Below, piece after piece: positions 9,433 through 15,971 of a stretch of 64,000 nt of DNA (position 1 is its first letter; each line of letters begins with the position of its first letter). The stretch comes from Mucilaginibacter sp. cycad4 (lineage in GTDB: Bacteria; Bacteroidota; Bacteroidia; Sphingobacteriales; Sphingobacteriaceae). Made by a program: the position numbers and the translations under genes. The stretch covers positions 2,480,001-2,544,000 of the forward strand of contig NZ_CP139559.1 in NCBI RefSeq assembly GCF_034263275.1, in the 5' to 3' direction. The notes under the pieces were generated by a model, which was not told the origin of the DNA, did no database searches, and was given only the letters and a program-made list of their open reading frames with translations.

Positions 9433-9768
9433 ATGCCTTATTTCAACTTAAAGTTTTCAGACACCGATAAGGAACTTGCTAATTTTGCAAAAGCACTCGC
9501 CCTACCTGTCAGGATTGCTATTGTCCGTATCATTATGACTAACGGCAATTTAGTATCAAAAGAAAATTTATATAGCATCCCGTTTAACCAGGAAACAATA
9601 ACCAAGCATCTTGCTGAATTAAAACGGATGGGTATTGTGAAGACTCATGGCTTGCGTAGCTCAATTAAATACAGCCTCGATGAACGGTTGTTTCGGCAAA
9701 TGGCCGATGGATTTGCAATGCTATTTGAAAATATGAGGGCATTTGAGCATGAGCTGCAGAATTACTGA
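9433..9768 (+). CDS. ArsR-like winged-helix regulator, paralogue of 1944-2633
   Basis: This 111-residue protein is made almost entirely of one winged-helix domain: ANFAKALALPVRIAIVRIIMTNGNLVSKENL, then ITKHLAELKRMGIVKTHG. It aligns over its whole length with residues 1-105 of the two-domain regulator at 1944-2633 but lacks the Xre part. No metal-binding Cys cluster is seen. The gene is alone, 172 bp upstream of tRNA-Ser. Targets and effector are unknown. Such small ArsR-like proteins with the motif ALPVRxxIVR appear to be a Bacteroidota group of general winged-helix regulators. Confidence 0.8.
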   Translation: MPYFNLKFSDTDKELANFAKALALPVRIAIVRIIMTNGNLVSKENLYSIPFNQETITKHLAELKRMGIVKTHGLRSSIKYSLDERLFRQMADGFAMLFENMRAFEHELQNY

Positions 9769-9904
9769 GCCGTTTATAAACGCATTTAATGAATTCCGCA
9801 GCCTAACGTGATTGATTAAAAAAAAAATTAGAATTATAATAATCTGATAAACAGGCCCTGAATTATAACATTTACTTAACCTGCGCTTAAAGTTGCAATT
9901 CAGA

Positions 9905-9935
9905 TTTGGCAATTCGGTTCAGATTTGTACTTTTG
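9905..9935 (+). promoter_or_regulatory. Promoter of tRNA-Ser
   Basis: TTTG at 9905-9908 and TACTTTTG at 9928-9935 are exactly 19 bp apart. This is a perfect match to the Bacteroidota housekeeping promoter TTTG-N19-TAnnTTTG. The -7 element ends 5 nt before the first base of the tRNA. Confidence 0.85.
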
Positions 9936-9940
9936 CGCCC

Positions 9941-10027
9941 GGAGAGTTGGCAGAGTGGTCGATTGCGGCAGTCTTGAAAACTGTTGAACTGTGAAAGGTT
10001 CCTGGGGTTCGAATCCCTAACTCTCCG
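9941..10027 (+). tRNA. tRNA-Ser(TGA)
   Basis: This is an 87-nt tRNA with acceptor stem GGAGAGT (9941-9947) pairing ACTCTCC (10020-10026) and discriminator G at 10027. The anticodon loop CTTGAAA (9973-9979) gives anticodon TGA at 9975-9977, which reads UCA codons. A long variable arm (TGAACTGTGAAAGGTTCC region) and a T-loop GGTTCGAATCC are present, as expected for a class II serine tRNA. CCA is not encoded. The integrase gene begins 253 bp downstream, so its 3' end is a natural candidate attachment site, but no second copy of the tRNA end was found in the window. Confidence 0.95.
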
Positions 10028-10051
10028 CAAATTTTTATAGAGAAACGAATT

Positions 10052-10092
10052 AAAAGCCTGCAAATCAAATGATTGCAGGCTTTTGTTTTTTT
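10052..10092 (+). terminator. Terminator downstream of tRNA-Ser
   Basis: A perfect 12-bp stem (AAAAGCCTGCAA at 10052-10063, TTGCAGGCTTTT at 10073-10084) is followed by GTTTTTTT. It ends the tRNA-Ser transcript. Confidence 0.85.
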
Positions 10093-10138
10093 GGTAAAAA
10101 CTCTATTTTATTCACCAATTCCCTATAAAAAAGGGCTT

Positions 10139-10181
10139 AATTCGGTGAGTAATTTCTGGAAGCTTTTCTACTCACCGAATT
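10139..10181. repeat. 13-bp inverted repeat beside the integrase gene
   Basis: AATTCGGTGAGTA (10139-10151) and TACTCACCGAATT (10169-10181) are perfect inverted copies separated by 17 bp. A third, imperfect copy (TATTCACCAATT) lies at about 10109-10120. Clustered short repeats between an attachment site and an integrase gene are typical arm-type integrase or excisionase binding sites, which is the inferred role here. Confidence 0.5.
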
Positions 10182-10225
10182 GCGCATAAGTTTCTAATAT
10201 TCAGCATATTCAGAAATTGAACATC

Positions 10226-10257
10226 TTGATTTAATGATAGTTGCAAAGCTAAATTTG
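10226..10257 (+). promoter_or_regulatory. Promoter of the integrase gene
   Basis: TTG at 10226-10228 and TAAATTTG at 10250-10257 (TAnnTTTG) are 21 bp apart. The -7 element ends 23 nt before the integrase ATG at 10281. Confidence 0.6.
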
Positions 10258-10280
10258 TTTCACTTTTTAATGTTAAAAAC

Positions 10281-11567
10281 ATGAAAACTAATTTTAGCCT
10301 GCTTTTCTATTTGAAAAAGCAAAAGAACTACAAATTCGGCCCTGCCGCTATCTACATGCGAATTACCGTTAATGGTAAGCGATCTGAAAACTCCACAGGG
10401 CGTGAATGCGAGCCATCCCGCTGGAATGCCCATGCCGGGCGCGCCAATGGTACTAAGGAAGTAACAAAGTCGCTAAATGCTTATTTAGACGATCTGCAAA
10501 AGAAAGTCTATGAAGCCCACAGCCAGTTAACCGAAGCGGACGAAATGATCACAGCGGAAAGCATCCGCAACAAGTTTATGGGCAAAGGCGAACAGCCACG
10601 ATCTTTAATTGAAATATTTAAAGACCACAATCAAAAAGTAGCTGCGCTTATTGGCAAGGAATATACCAAAGGCACTTTGACCCGCTACCAGACCGCCCTA
10701 AAGCATACCGTAGACTTCCTGAAATGGAAACATAACTTAACCGATATAGATATTAGAAAGGTAGATCATGCCTTTCTGATGGATTTTGAATTTTACCTGC
10801 GTTCTGAACGTAAGTGTGCCAATAATTCTGCGATTAAGTATATCCGCAACTTTGGCAAGATCATACGTATTTGTATCGCCAACCGCTGGCTGACGTATGA
10901 CCCGTTTTTAAATTATAAGAACAAGATCAAAACCGTTGACCGGGTTTTCTTAACCACAGAAGAAATACAGGAAATGGCAGATAAGGACATGGCTACCGAA
11001 CGGTTAACACAGGTACGGGATATTTTCCTGTTCTGCTGTTTTACCGGGCTGGCCTACGCTGATGTAAAGAAGCTTCGTAAATGGGATATAGTAATCGGTA
11101 TTGACGGTGAGAAATGGATTACCATTAAAAGGCAAAAGACCGATACCCCATCACGTATTCCTTTATTGCCTGCCGCCACTACCCTGATACAACGTTATGC
11201 CGAACACCCGCAATGTGAAAGCAGTGGCAGGGTGTTACCGGTATTGAGCAATCAGAAAATGAATGCTTATCTTAAAGAGATCGCGGATGTATGTGCCATA
11301 GCAAAGCCGATCACCTTTCATATTGCCCGCCATACATTCGCCACTACGGTAACGCTTTTGAACGGTGTCCCGATTGAAAGCGTGTCGAAAATGTTAGGCC
11401 ATACCAATATCCAAACCACACAGCACTATGCGAAGATTTTGGATATTAAAGTCGGTGCGGATATGGCTTTGCTGAAAAAGAGGCTTGCACCACCACCAAG
11501 AACCATTAAGCCGAGGCAAAGGCCAAATCAACTGCTAATTCAGAAAGGAAACCAGGAATATGAGTAA
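10281..11567 (+). CDS. Tyrosine recombinase (integrase)
   Basis: This 428-residue site-specific recombinase is of the type found in Bacteroidota conjugative and mobilisable elements. The N-terminal arm-binding and SAM-like core-binding domains span about residues 1-215. The catalytic domain shows Lys286 (RQKTDTPSRIPL), His347 and Arg350 (FHIARHTFAT), His374 (LGHTNIQTT) and the nucleophile Tyr383 (QHYAKI). The first catalytic Arg of the family (TGLRxxE) is replaced by Ala258 in TGLAYADVKKL, a variation also known from IntDOT, where the same position is Ser. It should insert the element near tRNA-Ser. The ORF6N gene overlaps its last 8 bp. Confidence 0.95.
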   Translation: MKTNFSLLFYLKKQKNYKFGPAAIYMRITVNGKRSENSTGRECEPSRWNAHAGRANGTKEVTKSLNAYLDDLQKKVYEAHSQLTEADEMITAESIRNKFMGKGEQPRSLIEIFKDHNQKVAALIGKEYTKGTLTRYQTALKHTVDFLKWKHNLTDIDIRKVDHAFLMDFEFYLRSERKCANNSAIKYIRNFGKIIRICIANRWLTYDPFLNYKNKIKTVDRVFLTTEEIQEMADKDMATERLTQVRDIFLFCCFTGLAYADVKKLRKWDIVIGIDGEKWITIKRQKTDTPSRIPLLPAATTLIQRYAEHPQCESSGRVLPVLSNQKMNAYLKEIADVCAIAKPITFHIARHTFATTVTLLNGVPIESVSKMLGHTNIQTTQHYAKILDIKVGADMALLKKRLAPPPRTIKPRQRPNQLLIQKGNQEYE

Positions 11568-12078
11568 AGAGATCAGCATTCCCGAAGAAAGGGTATTAAC
11601 AAAAATCATTTTGATCGGGAACGAGAAAGTAATTTTAGACGTACATCTTGCCGAGTTATACGGCGTGGAAACCAGGGCCTTGAAACAGGCCGTCAAAAGA
11701 AATTTAGGCAGGTTCCCGCCCGATTTTATGTATGAACTTACGGAACTGGAGGTTGAGGAAGTGGTATCACAAAATGTGATACCACACAAAAAGTTCTTTG
11801 GGGGTGCCGTCCCCTACGCCTTTACGGAAACAGGGGTAGCCATGTTAAGTTCGGTATTAAAAAGCGAAAAGGCGGTAGAAATGAATATCCTGATTATCCG
11901 CACATTTGTGACGTTAAGGAAAATGGCCTTAAATCATAAGGAGATCATGCAGAAGCTGGAAGCAATGGAATTGGGAAACAGCAAAAAATTCAAGGAAATT
12001 TACGAGGCTTTAAATTTTCTGTTAAACCCGCCCAATCCGCCCCGGAAACGCATCGGCTATAAGTCAGATGATCTATAA
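11560..12078 (+). CDS. ORF6N-domain DNA-binding protein
   Basis: This is a 172-residue protein. Residues about 15-105 form the ORF6N (KilA-N-related) domain: KVILDVHLAELYGVETRALKQAVKRNLGRFPPDFMYELT, then PYAFTETGVAMLSSVLKSEKAVEMNILIIRTFV. ORF6N proteins are common on phages and mobile elements and probably bind DNA, though the function is not established. Its ATG overlaps the integrase stop by 8 bp (ATGAGTAA), so the two are co-transcribed and probably translationally coupled. A strong terminator follows directly. Confidence 0.9.
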   Translation: MSKEISIPEERVLTKIILIGNEKVILDVHLAELYGVETRALKQAVKRNLGRFPPDFMYELTELEVEEVVSQNVIPHKKFFGGAVPYAFTETGVAMLSSVLKSEKAVEMNILIIRTFVTLRKMALNHKEIMQKLEAMELGNSKKFKEIYEALNFLLNPPNPPRKRIGYKSDDL

Positions 12079-12082
12079 ACAA

Positions 12083-12120
12083 AAAGCTTGCCCTTACCGG
12101 GTAAGGGCAAGCTTTAATAT
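12083..12120. terminator. Bidirectional terminator between convergent genes
   Basis: A perfect 16-bp inverted repeat (12083-12098 with 12100-12115, core GCTTGCCCTTACC) is flanked by A and T runs. It ends the rightward integrase/ORF6N transcript and the leftward Xre transcript. Confidence 0.85.
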
Positions 12121-12130
12121 TTTAGCCCCG

Positions 12131-12367
12131 CTATATTTCTTTATCAAAGTTTAATAAATCTTTAGGCTCCACTTCCAACGCCTTAGCCAGTTCCGCGATA
12201 GAGAGTAGCGTTACATTTAATTTTCCATTTTCATAGCGTTGAATATCAGCATACTCAACATTACATAACAAAGCCATTTTCCGTAAGGTCAGTTTTTTAG
12301 CCTGTCTTAAAGATTTAAGCCGTATTCCGAATTGTATTAATATTCCTTTATCTGTTTCGCTAACCAT
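12131..12367 (-). CDS. Xre-family regulator
   Basis: This is a 78-residue Xre/Cro repressor-like protein. Its HTH reads FGIRLKSLRQAKKLTLRKMALLCNVEYADIQRYENGKLN and it ends LLSIAELAKALEVEPKDLLNF. Start choice: the ATG at 12367 has a good ribosome binding site (AAGGAG, 3 nt upstream). The longer frame back to 12436 would add a hydrophobic, AT-rich stretch that runs into the operator. The divergent small gene at 12508 has its promoter overlapping a 22-bp palindrome, which this protein probably binds. The likely role is control of the element's accessory genes. Confidence 0.8.
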   Translation of the reverse strand: MVSETDKGILIQFGIRLKSLRQAKKLTLRKMALLCNVEYADIQRYENGKLNVTLLSIAELAKALEVEPKDLLNFDKEI

Positions 12368-12414
12368 TTCTCCTTGTAAATGATTAGGAAAGTTGAAATA
12401 ATATAACATTAAAA

Positions 12415-12436
12415 TTGTTGTGTCAAAACACAACAA
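12415..12436. promoter_or_regulatory. Palindromic operator candidate
   Basis: TTGTTGTGT (12415-12423) and ACACAACAA (12428-12436) form a perfect 9-bp dyad around CAAA, between the divergent Xre gene and the small gene at 12508. The rightward promoter TTG (12418-12420) N20 TATCTTTA (12441-12448) overlaps it, so a bound Xre dimer would block that promoter. Confidence 0.65.
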
Positions 12437-12507
12437 AAACTATCTTTACTCAATAGGCAATAAATCAGACTTAACAATCAGTTTAAACCACTTAATTACA
12501 TTAGGAT

Positions 12508-12735
12508 ATGAATAATAGCCATCCACTTTTACAAAAACTGGAAGAATTATTCCATGATGAACCGTTTGACCCTATTGAAGAAGAACTTTTCAAGTGGTTT
12601 ATGTTTGTCTATATGGGCAAAGGAAGCGGTATTAAGGATTTGGACAGTATGAATTTTGAAGTGTTTAAAGGCAAACTGAATATTTTAATTGATGCGGTTT
12701 ACGAGTGGCATCGGGAAAAAAATATAACGGGCTGA
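12508..12735 (+). CDS. Small acidic protein of unknown function
   Basis: This 75-residue protein is rich in Glu, Asp, Phe and Trp (LFHDEPFDPIEEELFKWFMFVYMGKGSG). It has no recognised family and no signal peptide. A promoter overlapping a palindrome lies about 60 bp upstream and the divergent neighbour is a Xre regulator, so it is likely the target of that repressor. It could be part of a small regulatory or antitoxin-like pair on the element, but nothing in the sequence proves this. Confidence 0.6.
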   Translation: MNNSHPLLQKLEELFHDEPFDPIEEELFKWFMFVYMGKGSGIKDLDSMNFEVFKGKLNILIDAVYEWHREKNITG

Positions 12736-12743
12736 CATCTGCT

Positions 12744-13430
12744 CTAAATAATAGGAAGTGGCGCTTTTAACTCAGGATAGTGATTTTCAAAATCCAAAAG
12801 AAATTCAACCAAATCCCCCTGATCCCAAAAACTATTTGTATCATTCTTATTTTTTAAAATCAGGGGCAAATCATGGAAAGATGCTTTTATCTCGAAGTTA
12901 CCCCATTTTGCTTCTTTTAGTAATTCTCCTGTTTGGCTATCAAGGACTTTATTTGTGAAGTGAAATTTGCCATTGTGTGCCGCGGCATTTCTTATATGCC
13001 TGAAAAATTGCCATACTGGAGTATCAGCCAGGTTAAAGGATAGAATTTTCTCCCAGGCTACAATTATAGTCAAGTGGGTAAGTTCAATATTTTTATCTGT
13101 TATACCCGCTGTATCAATCACAAATTGAACCGCTGATGTGTTAGTGTCCATTCTGTAATCGCGCGCCGTATCTTTTGTTCGAAAGCCAGGGACAAAGATT
13201 TGGGGCGTAAATGTCCTTGTTCTGAAAATCTGATCTTTTACCTCTGCTGGAAAATCAAATTCGTTTATATGATTTACAAACTCGCTTCTATCTGGATATT
13301 CTTTCATCTTTAAAATGAAAAAACCTCTTGAAAATAATTCGTTTATCCCGAATTGAGTATAAGCTAATGTTACTATGGAATCGTAAAAAAAAATATTCTT
13401 ATCTAAATTATGAATGTAATTTTCTGTCAT
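12744..13430 (-). CDS. HEPN-like protein
   Basis: This is a 228-residue soluble protein. Near residue 147 it has FFRHIRNAAAHNGKFHF, which contains the Rx4H signature (RNAAAH) of HEPN domains. Those domains carry out RNA cleavage in many toxins and defence proteins. The surrounding predicted helices (TIIVAWEKILSFNL before; LVEFLLDFENHY after) fit the HEPN four-helix bundle. The N-terminal 100 residues are not recognised. No antitoxin-like nucleotidyltransferase lies next to it, although the gene ends 8 bp from the convergent small gene at 12508. It is a candidate defence or toxin gene of the element; this is inference from one motif. Confidence 0.55.
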   Translation of the reverse strand: MTENYIHNLDKNIFFYDSIVTLAYTQFGINELFSRGFFILKMKEYPDRSEFVNHINEFDFPAEVKDQIFRTRTFTPQIFVPGFRTKDTARDYRMDTNTSAVQFVIDTAGITDKNIELTHLTIIVAWEKILSFNLADTPVWQFFRHIRNAAAHNGKFHFTNKVLDSQTGELLKEAKWGNFEIKASFHDLPLILKNKNDTNSFWDQGDLVEFLLDFENHYPELKAPLPII

Positions 13431-13548
13431 CGACTAATGTTTGTATGATTTATAATTGACTGTTTTATAAGACAATAAGCAAATCTAATCATTTATATGA
13501 AGCGAGTTTGAACTTATTACTCCAGTATTCTTAACAAACGATAATTAT

Positions 13549-13566
13549 TTTAGGGATATCCCTAAA
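13549..13566. promoter_or_regulatory. 18-bp perfect palindrome
   Basis: TTTAGGGATATCCCTAAA is a perfect 18-bp palindrome. It lies 80 bp upstream of the excisionase-like gene and 118 bp upstream of the divergent HEPN-like gene, so it may be an operator for either. No matching protein is assigned. Confidence 0.5.
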
Positions 13567-13646
13567 TGACCTAACTCCCCCTTTAAAGTCTCACCACATT
13601 TGCACTATAAACCGCAGGCCACCAGCCTGCCAAATGCAAATAAGAT

Positions 13647-13925
13647 ATGACCACATTAGATTTAATCACCAAACAAGACCTCGAACAGTTCAAGAACGAA
13701 CTGTTTGCAGAGTTAAAGAAACTCGGTATCAACCCCACTACCGAACAGTCCGGCAAACAATGGCTCAAAAGCGCCGAAGTGCGCAAACTGCTGAAAATCT
13801 CTCCCGGCACCTTACAGAACCTGCGTATCAACGGCACCTTATCCTATACAACAGTTGGCAGCATCCTGTATTACAAATACGAGGACATCTTAAAAATACT
13901 GGAACGCAACACCATTAAAAACTAA
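13647..13925 (+). CDS. Excisionase-like helix-turn-helix protein
   Basis: This is a 92-residue protein. A coiled N-terminal helix (LITKQDLEQFKNELFAELKKLG) is followed by a MerR/HTH_17-type domain: WLKSAEVRKLLKISPGTLQNLRINGTLSYTTVGSILYYKYEDILKIL. This form is typical of Bacteroidota mobile-element regulators and recombination directionality factors, and helps to excise or control the element. It is followed after 4 bp by the gene at 13930, so they form a small operon. Confidence 0.85.
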   Translation: MTTLDLITKQDLEQFKNELFAELKKLGINPTTEQSGKQWLKSAEVRKLLKISPGTLQNLRINGTLSYTTVGSILYYKYEDILKILERNTIKN

Positions 13926-13929
13926 GCCG

Positions 13930-14238
13930 ATGAAGTTAGCGACCCAGGCAGACCGGTTTCTCCGCAGGGCGGCAAACGATGACCGTTTGCTGCCATCCCA
14001 TATCAGCTTATACATGGCCATGTTTTATTACAGCCCTGATAAACCCGGCGACCACTTCCAGGTCAGCCGTAAAAAATTGATGTGTTTTTCGCGCATCAAG
14101 TCGATAGCAACTTATCATAAATGTATCAAGGAACTGGTAGCCTACGGCTACGTTGATTATCAGCCAAGCTATGACCCCTATCAGGCAAGCAGCGTGGCGT
14201 TGCTAACGCATACGGGCAAGGCCCGATATACGGATTAG
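13930..14238 (+). CDS. Mobile-element winged-helix protein
   Basis: This is a 102-residue protein: MKLATQADRFLRRAANDDRLLPSHISLYMAMFYY, then VSRKKLMCFSRIKSIATYHKCIKELVAYGYVDYQPSY. The second part reads as a winged helix (recognition helix SIATYHKCIKELVAYGYV). Short proteins like this regularly sit between the excisionase-like gene and the mobilisation genes of Bacteroidota elements. They are often called hypothetical or transcriptional regulator. It is translated just behind the excisionase-like gene and ends right before the hairpin-rich region. Confidence 0.75.
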   Translation: MKLATQADRFLRRAANDDRLLPSHISLYMAMFYYSPDKPGDHFQVSRKKLMCFSRIKSIATYHKCIKELVAYGYVDYQPSYDPYQASSVALLTHTGKARYTD

Positions 14239-14244
14239 GAGCGT

Positions 14245-14401
14245 CCAATTTTGAAAAAAAATTGGAGCGAGCGGAAGTTGGGCAGAGCCCAACTTTGCTC
14301 GCCGTTTGCCCTGCAAACGGGGTTTTACTTATACTCCGGGTATAAGTTGTTCACCTGAAAGTACCGTCAGCAAGGAAAACACCATAAGTCAACTTATAAG
14401 T
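14245..14401. other. Candidate origin of transfer (oriT)
   Basis: The 171-bp gap before the mobilisation genes holds five inverted repeats. They are CCAATTTT/AAAATTGG (14245-14265), GCGAGC-2-AAGTTGGGC with its inverse (14267-14302, 3-nt loop), CCGTTTGC/GCAAACGG (14302-14320), ACTTATAC/GTATAAGT (14327-14347) and the palindrome ACTTATAAGT (14392-14401). The last two share the sequence ACTTATA. Position directly upstream of the BfmA/BtgA and relaxase genes plus dense hairpins is what an oriT looks like. The nick site cannot be read from the sequence alone. Confidence 0.6.
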
Positions 14402-14409
14402 GGAATGAA

Positions 14410-14967
14410 ATGAGTACAAGAGATAACTATAAAAAGACACTGCGCTTTTCCGATGAAACAGATGAAAAATTGGGTAAGCTGGCTGATAAGTGCGGCCTCA
14501 GCAAGTTCCAGTTTTTCAACCTGATGGTTGAATATTTTCACCGGACTAAAAAAGATCCGCGAGACGTGAACGATGAAATGCTGAAAAGTACATTGCTGAA
14601 AAATCACGATACCTACATCCGCTTCATTCGGGCCCAGGAAGAAAAAATATTGATACCAGTTAAGACGGAGATAGACCGCATGATACAATCGCAGCTAAAG
14701 ATCATAGATTTTTTTAATACGCGTGTTCTGAAGGCTAATACCGATCAGGCCGACCGTCAGGAACAGTTTAGTCAAAAACTTAGGGAGACAGTACAGTTAT
14801 TAAAACTTATTGTGGAAAAGACAGATACGAAGGAAAATCTGAAAGTGAAATTTCTTTATATCCTCAACACCTATATCAAAACAAGAGAAGCATTCGGTTT
14901 CACCTCATCTGCAAAGGATAAGGACGACTTGATACAGCTTACACGGCAACAGATTGCCAAACTATAA
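14410..14967 (+). CDS. BfmA/BtgA-family mobilisation protein
   Basis: This is a 185-residue accessory mobilisation protein. The N-terminus has a ribbon-helix-helix-like DNA-binding region (KKTLRFSDETDEKLGKLADKCGLSKFQFFNLMVEYF). The remainder is helical and charged, probably a coiled coil. In Bacteroides plasmids and transposons proteins of this family bind oriT and help the relaxase, and the hairpin-rich region directly upstream fits. The relaxase gene starts 9 bp downstream, which indicates one operon. Confidence 0.85.
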   Translation: MSTRDNYKKTLRFSDETDEKLGKLADKCGLSKFQFFNLMVEYFHRTKKDPRDVNDEMLKSTLLKNHDTYIRFIRAQEEKILIPVKTEIDRMIQSQLKIIDFFNTRVLKANTDQADRQEQFSQKLRETVQLLKLIVEKTDTKENLKVKFLYILNTYIKTREAFGFTSSAKDKDDLIQLTRQQIAKL

Positions 14968-14976
14968 AGGAGCGCA

Positions 14977-15921
14977 ATGTTTATCAATATTACAGACAGC
15001 GAAACAGCGGACAACAAAGGTTCCAGCCGTGACCTGGTTCACTATCTCGATAAAGAGAACCGGCTCAATACAGCCATGCAGCCGGAGCTTTGGTTTAATG
15101 GCCTACGGGACAGCATACCATCCGATGAAGCCCGAACTGCTATTGACCGTAATGTTGCCAAGTTAGGAAAGAATGACGCGAAATTCTTTTTGGTCAATAT
15201 CAGCCCAAGTAAAAAAGAGCTTGCTCACCTGATCGGAAAATATGGAGAGGATGGCGCGAAAGATCAATTGAAGGCTTACACAACGCTCATGATGGATGAA
15301 TATGCGCAAAATTTCAAAAGGCCGGGGATAGAGGATAATTCAAACCTGCTTTGGTTTGCCAAATTGGAGAATTACCGTTATTTCTCCCATAAAGACCCCG
15401 AAGTAAAACAAGGCATTCGCAAACGAGGAGAACGTAAAGAGGGCGATCAAATGCATATACAGGTGATAGTGAGCCGCAAAGACATAACCAACTCTATAAA
15501 ACTCAGCCCTATGAATAAGTCCCGCGGCAAAAACGTTGAACATTCAAAAAAAGTGGGACAGTTTGACCGTTCGGCATTCAAAACGTCTGCCGAAAAAGTT
15601 TTTGATTCCCGCTTTGAGTTTGACCGGGGCTTGATGGAAACTTTTCGCTATCACAATGTGCAGAAAAATGGCAGCTTGGAACAACGGCTGGCGCTCGATG
15701 CGAAAAAGGCCAATCATGATCGGTCGGAAAAATTAGCGCCTGTTGCTATCGATAAGCAAATAAAAACCATTCAGGAACAGCCGCTACACTATGTTACTTC
15801 AAAATCATTCCTTCAGGCAGCCCTTGCCGGGCGGGGCAATGAAAGCGCACCGAGCATAGATAGAAAGAAACGAAAACGAAGAAATAAGGGCCAGCAAAAT
15901 GATCAGGGCTTAAACCTGTAA
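14977..15921 (+). CDS. DUF5712-family relaxase (BtgB/BfmB-like)
   Basis: This is a 314-residue mobilisation protein of the DUF5712 group. The N-terminus has FINITDSETADNKGSSRDLVHYLDKEN, and DQMHIQVIVSRKD near residues 158-170 contains the HxQV pattern seen in MOB relaxases, where a His helps bind the metal. A basic tail (KKRKRRNKGQQ) suits DNA binding. It should nick oriT and lead the strand into the recipient cell. It lies between the BfmA/BtgA-like gene and the coupling ATPase, the same order as in Bacteroides mobilisable elements. The exact catalytic Tyr is not certain. Confidence 0.8.
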   Translation: MFINITDSETADNKGSSRDLVHYLDKENRLNTAMQPELWFNGLRDSIPSDEARTAIDRNVAKLGKNDAKFFLVNISPSKKELAHLIGKYGEDGAKDQLKAYTTLMMDEYAQNFKRPGIEDNSNLLWFAKLENYRYFSHKDPEVKQGIRKRGERKEGDQMHIQVIVSRKDITNSIKLSPMNKSRGKNVEHSKKVGQFDRSAFKTSAEKVFDSRFEFDRGLMETFRYHNVQKNGSLEQRLALDAKKANHDRSEKLAPVAIDKQIKTIQEQPLHYVTSKSFLQAALAGRGNESAPSIDRKKRKRRNKGQQNDQGLNL

Positions 15922-15971
15922 TTGAGGCTTAAAAATTGTAAACAGTCCCGTAACGGACAGAAAGGAATGTT

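Noticed and set aside
9941..10027. Direct repeat of the tRNA-Ser 3' end as right attachment site
   Set aside because: I looked for GGTTCGAATCCCTAACTCTCC-like sequence through the window by eye and found none. Only unrelated CTCTCC fragments occur.
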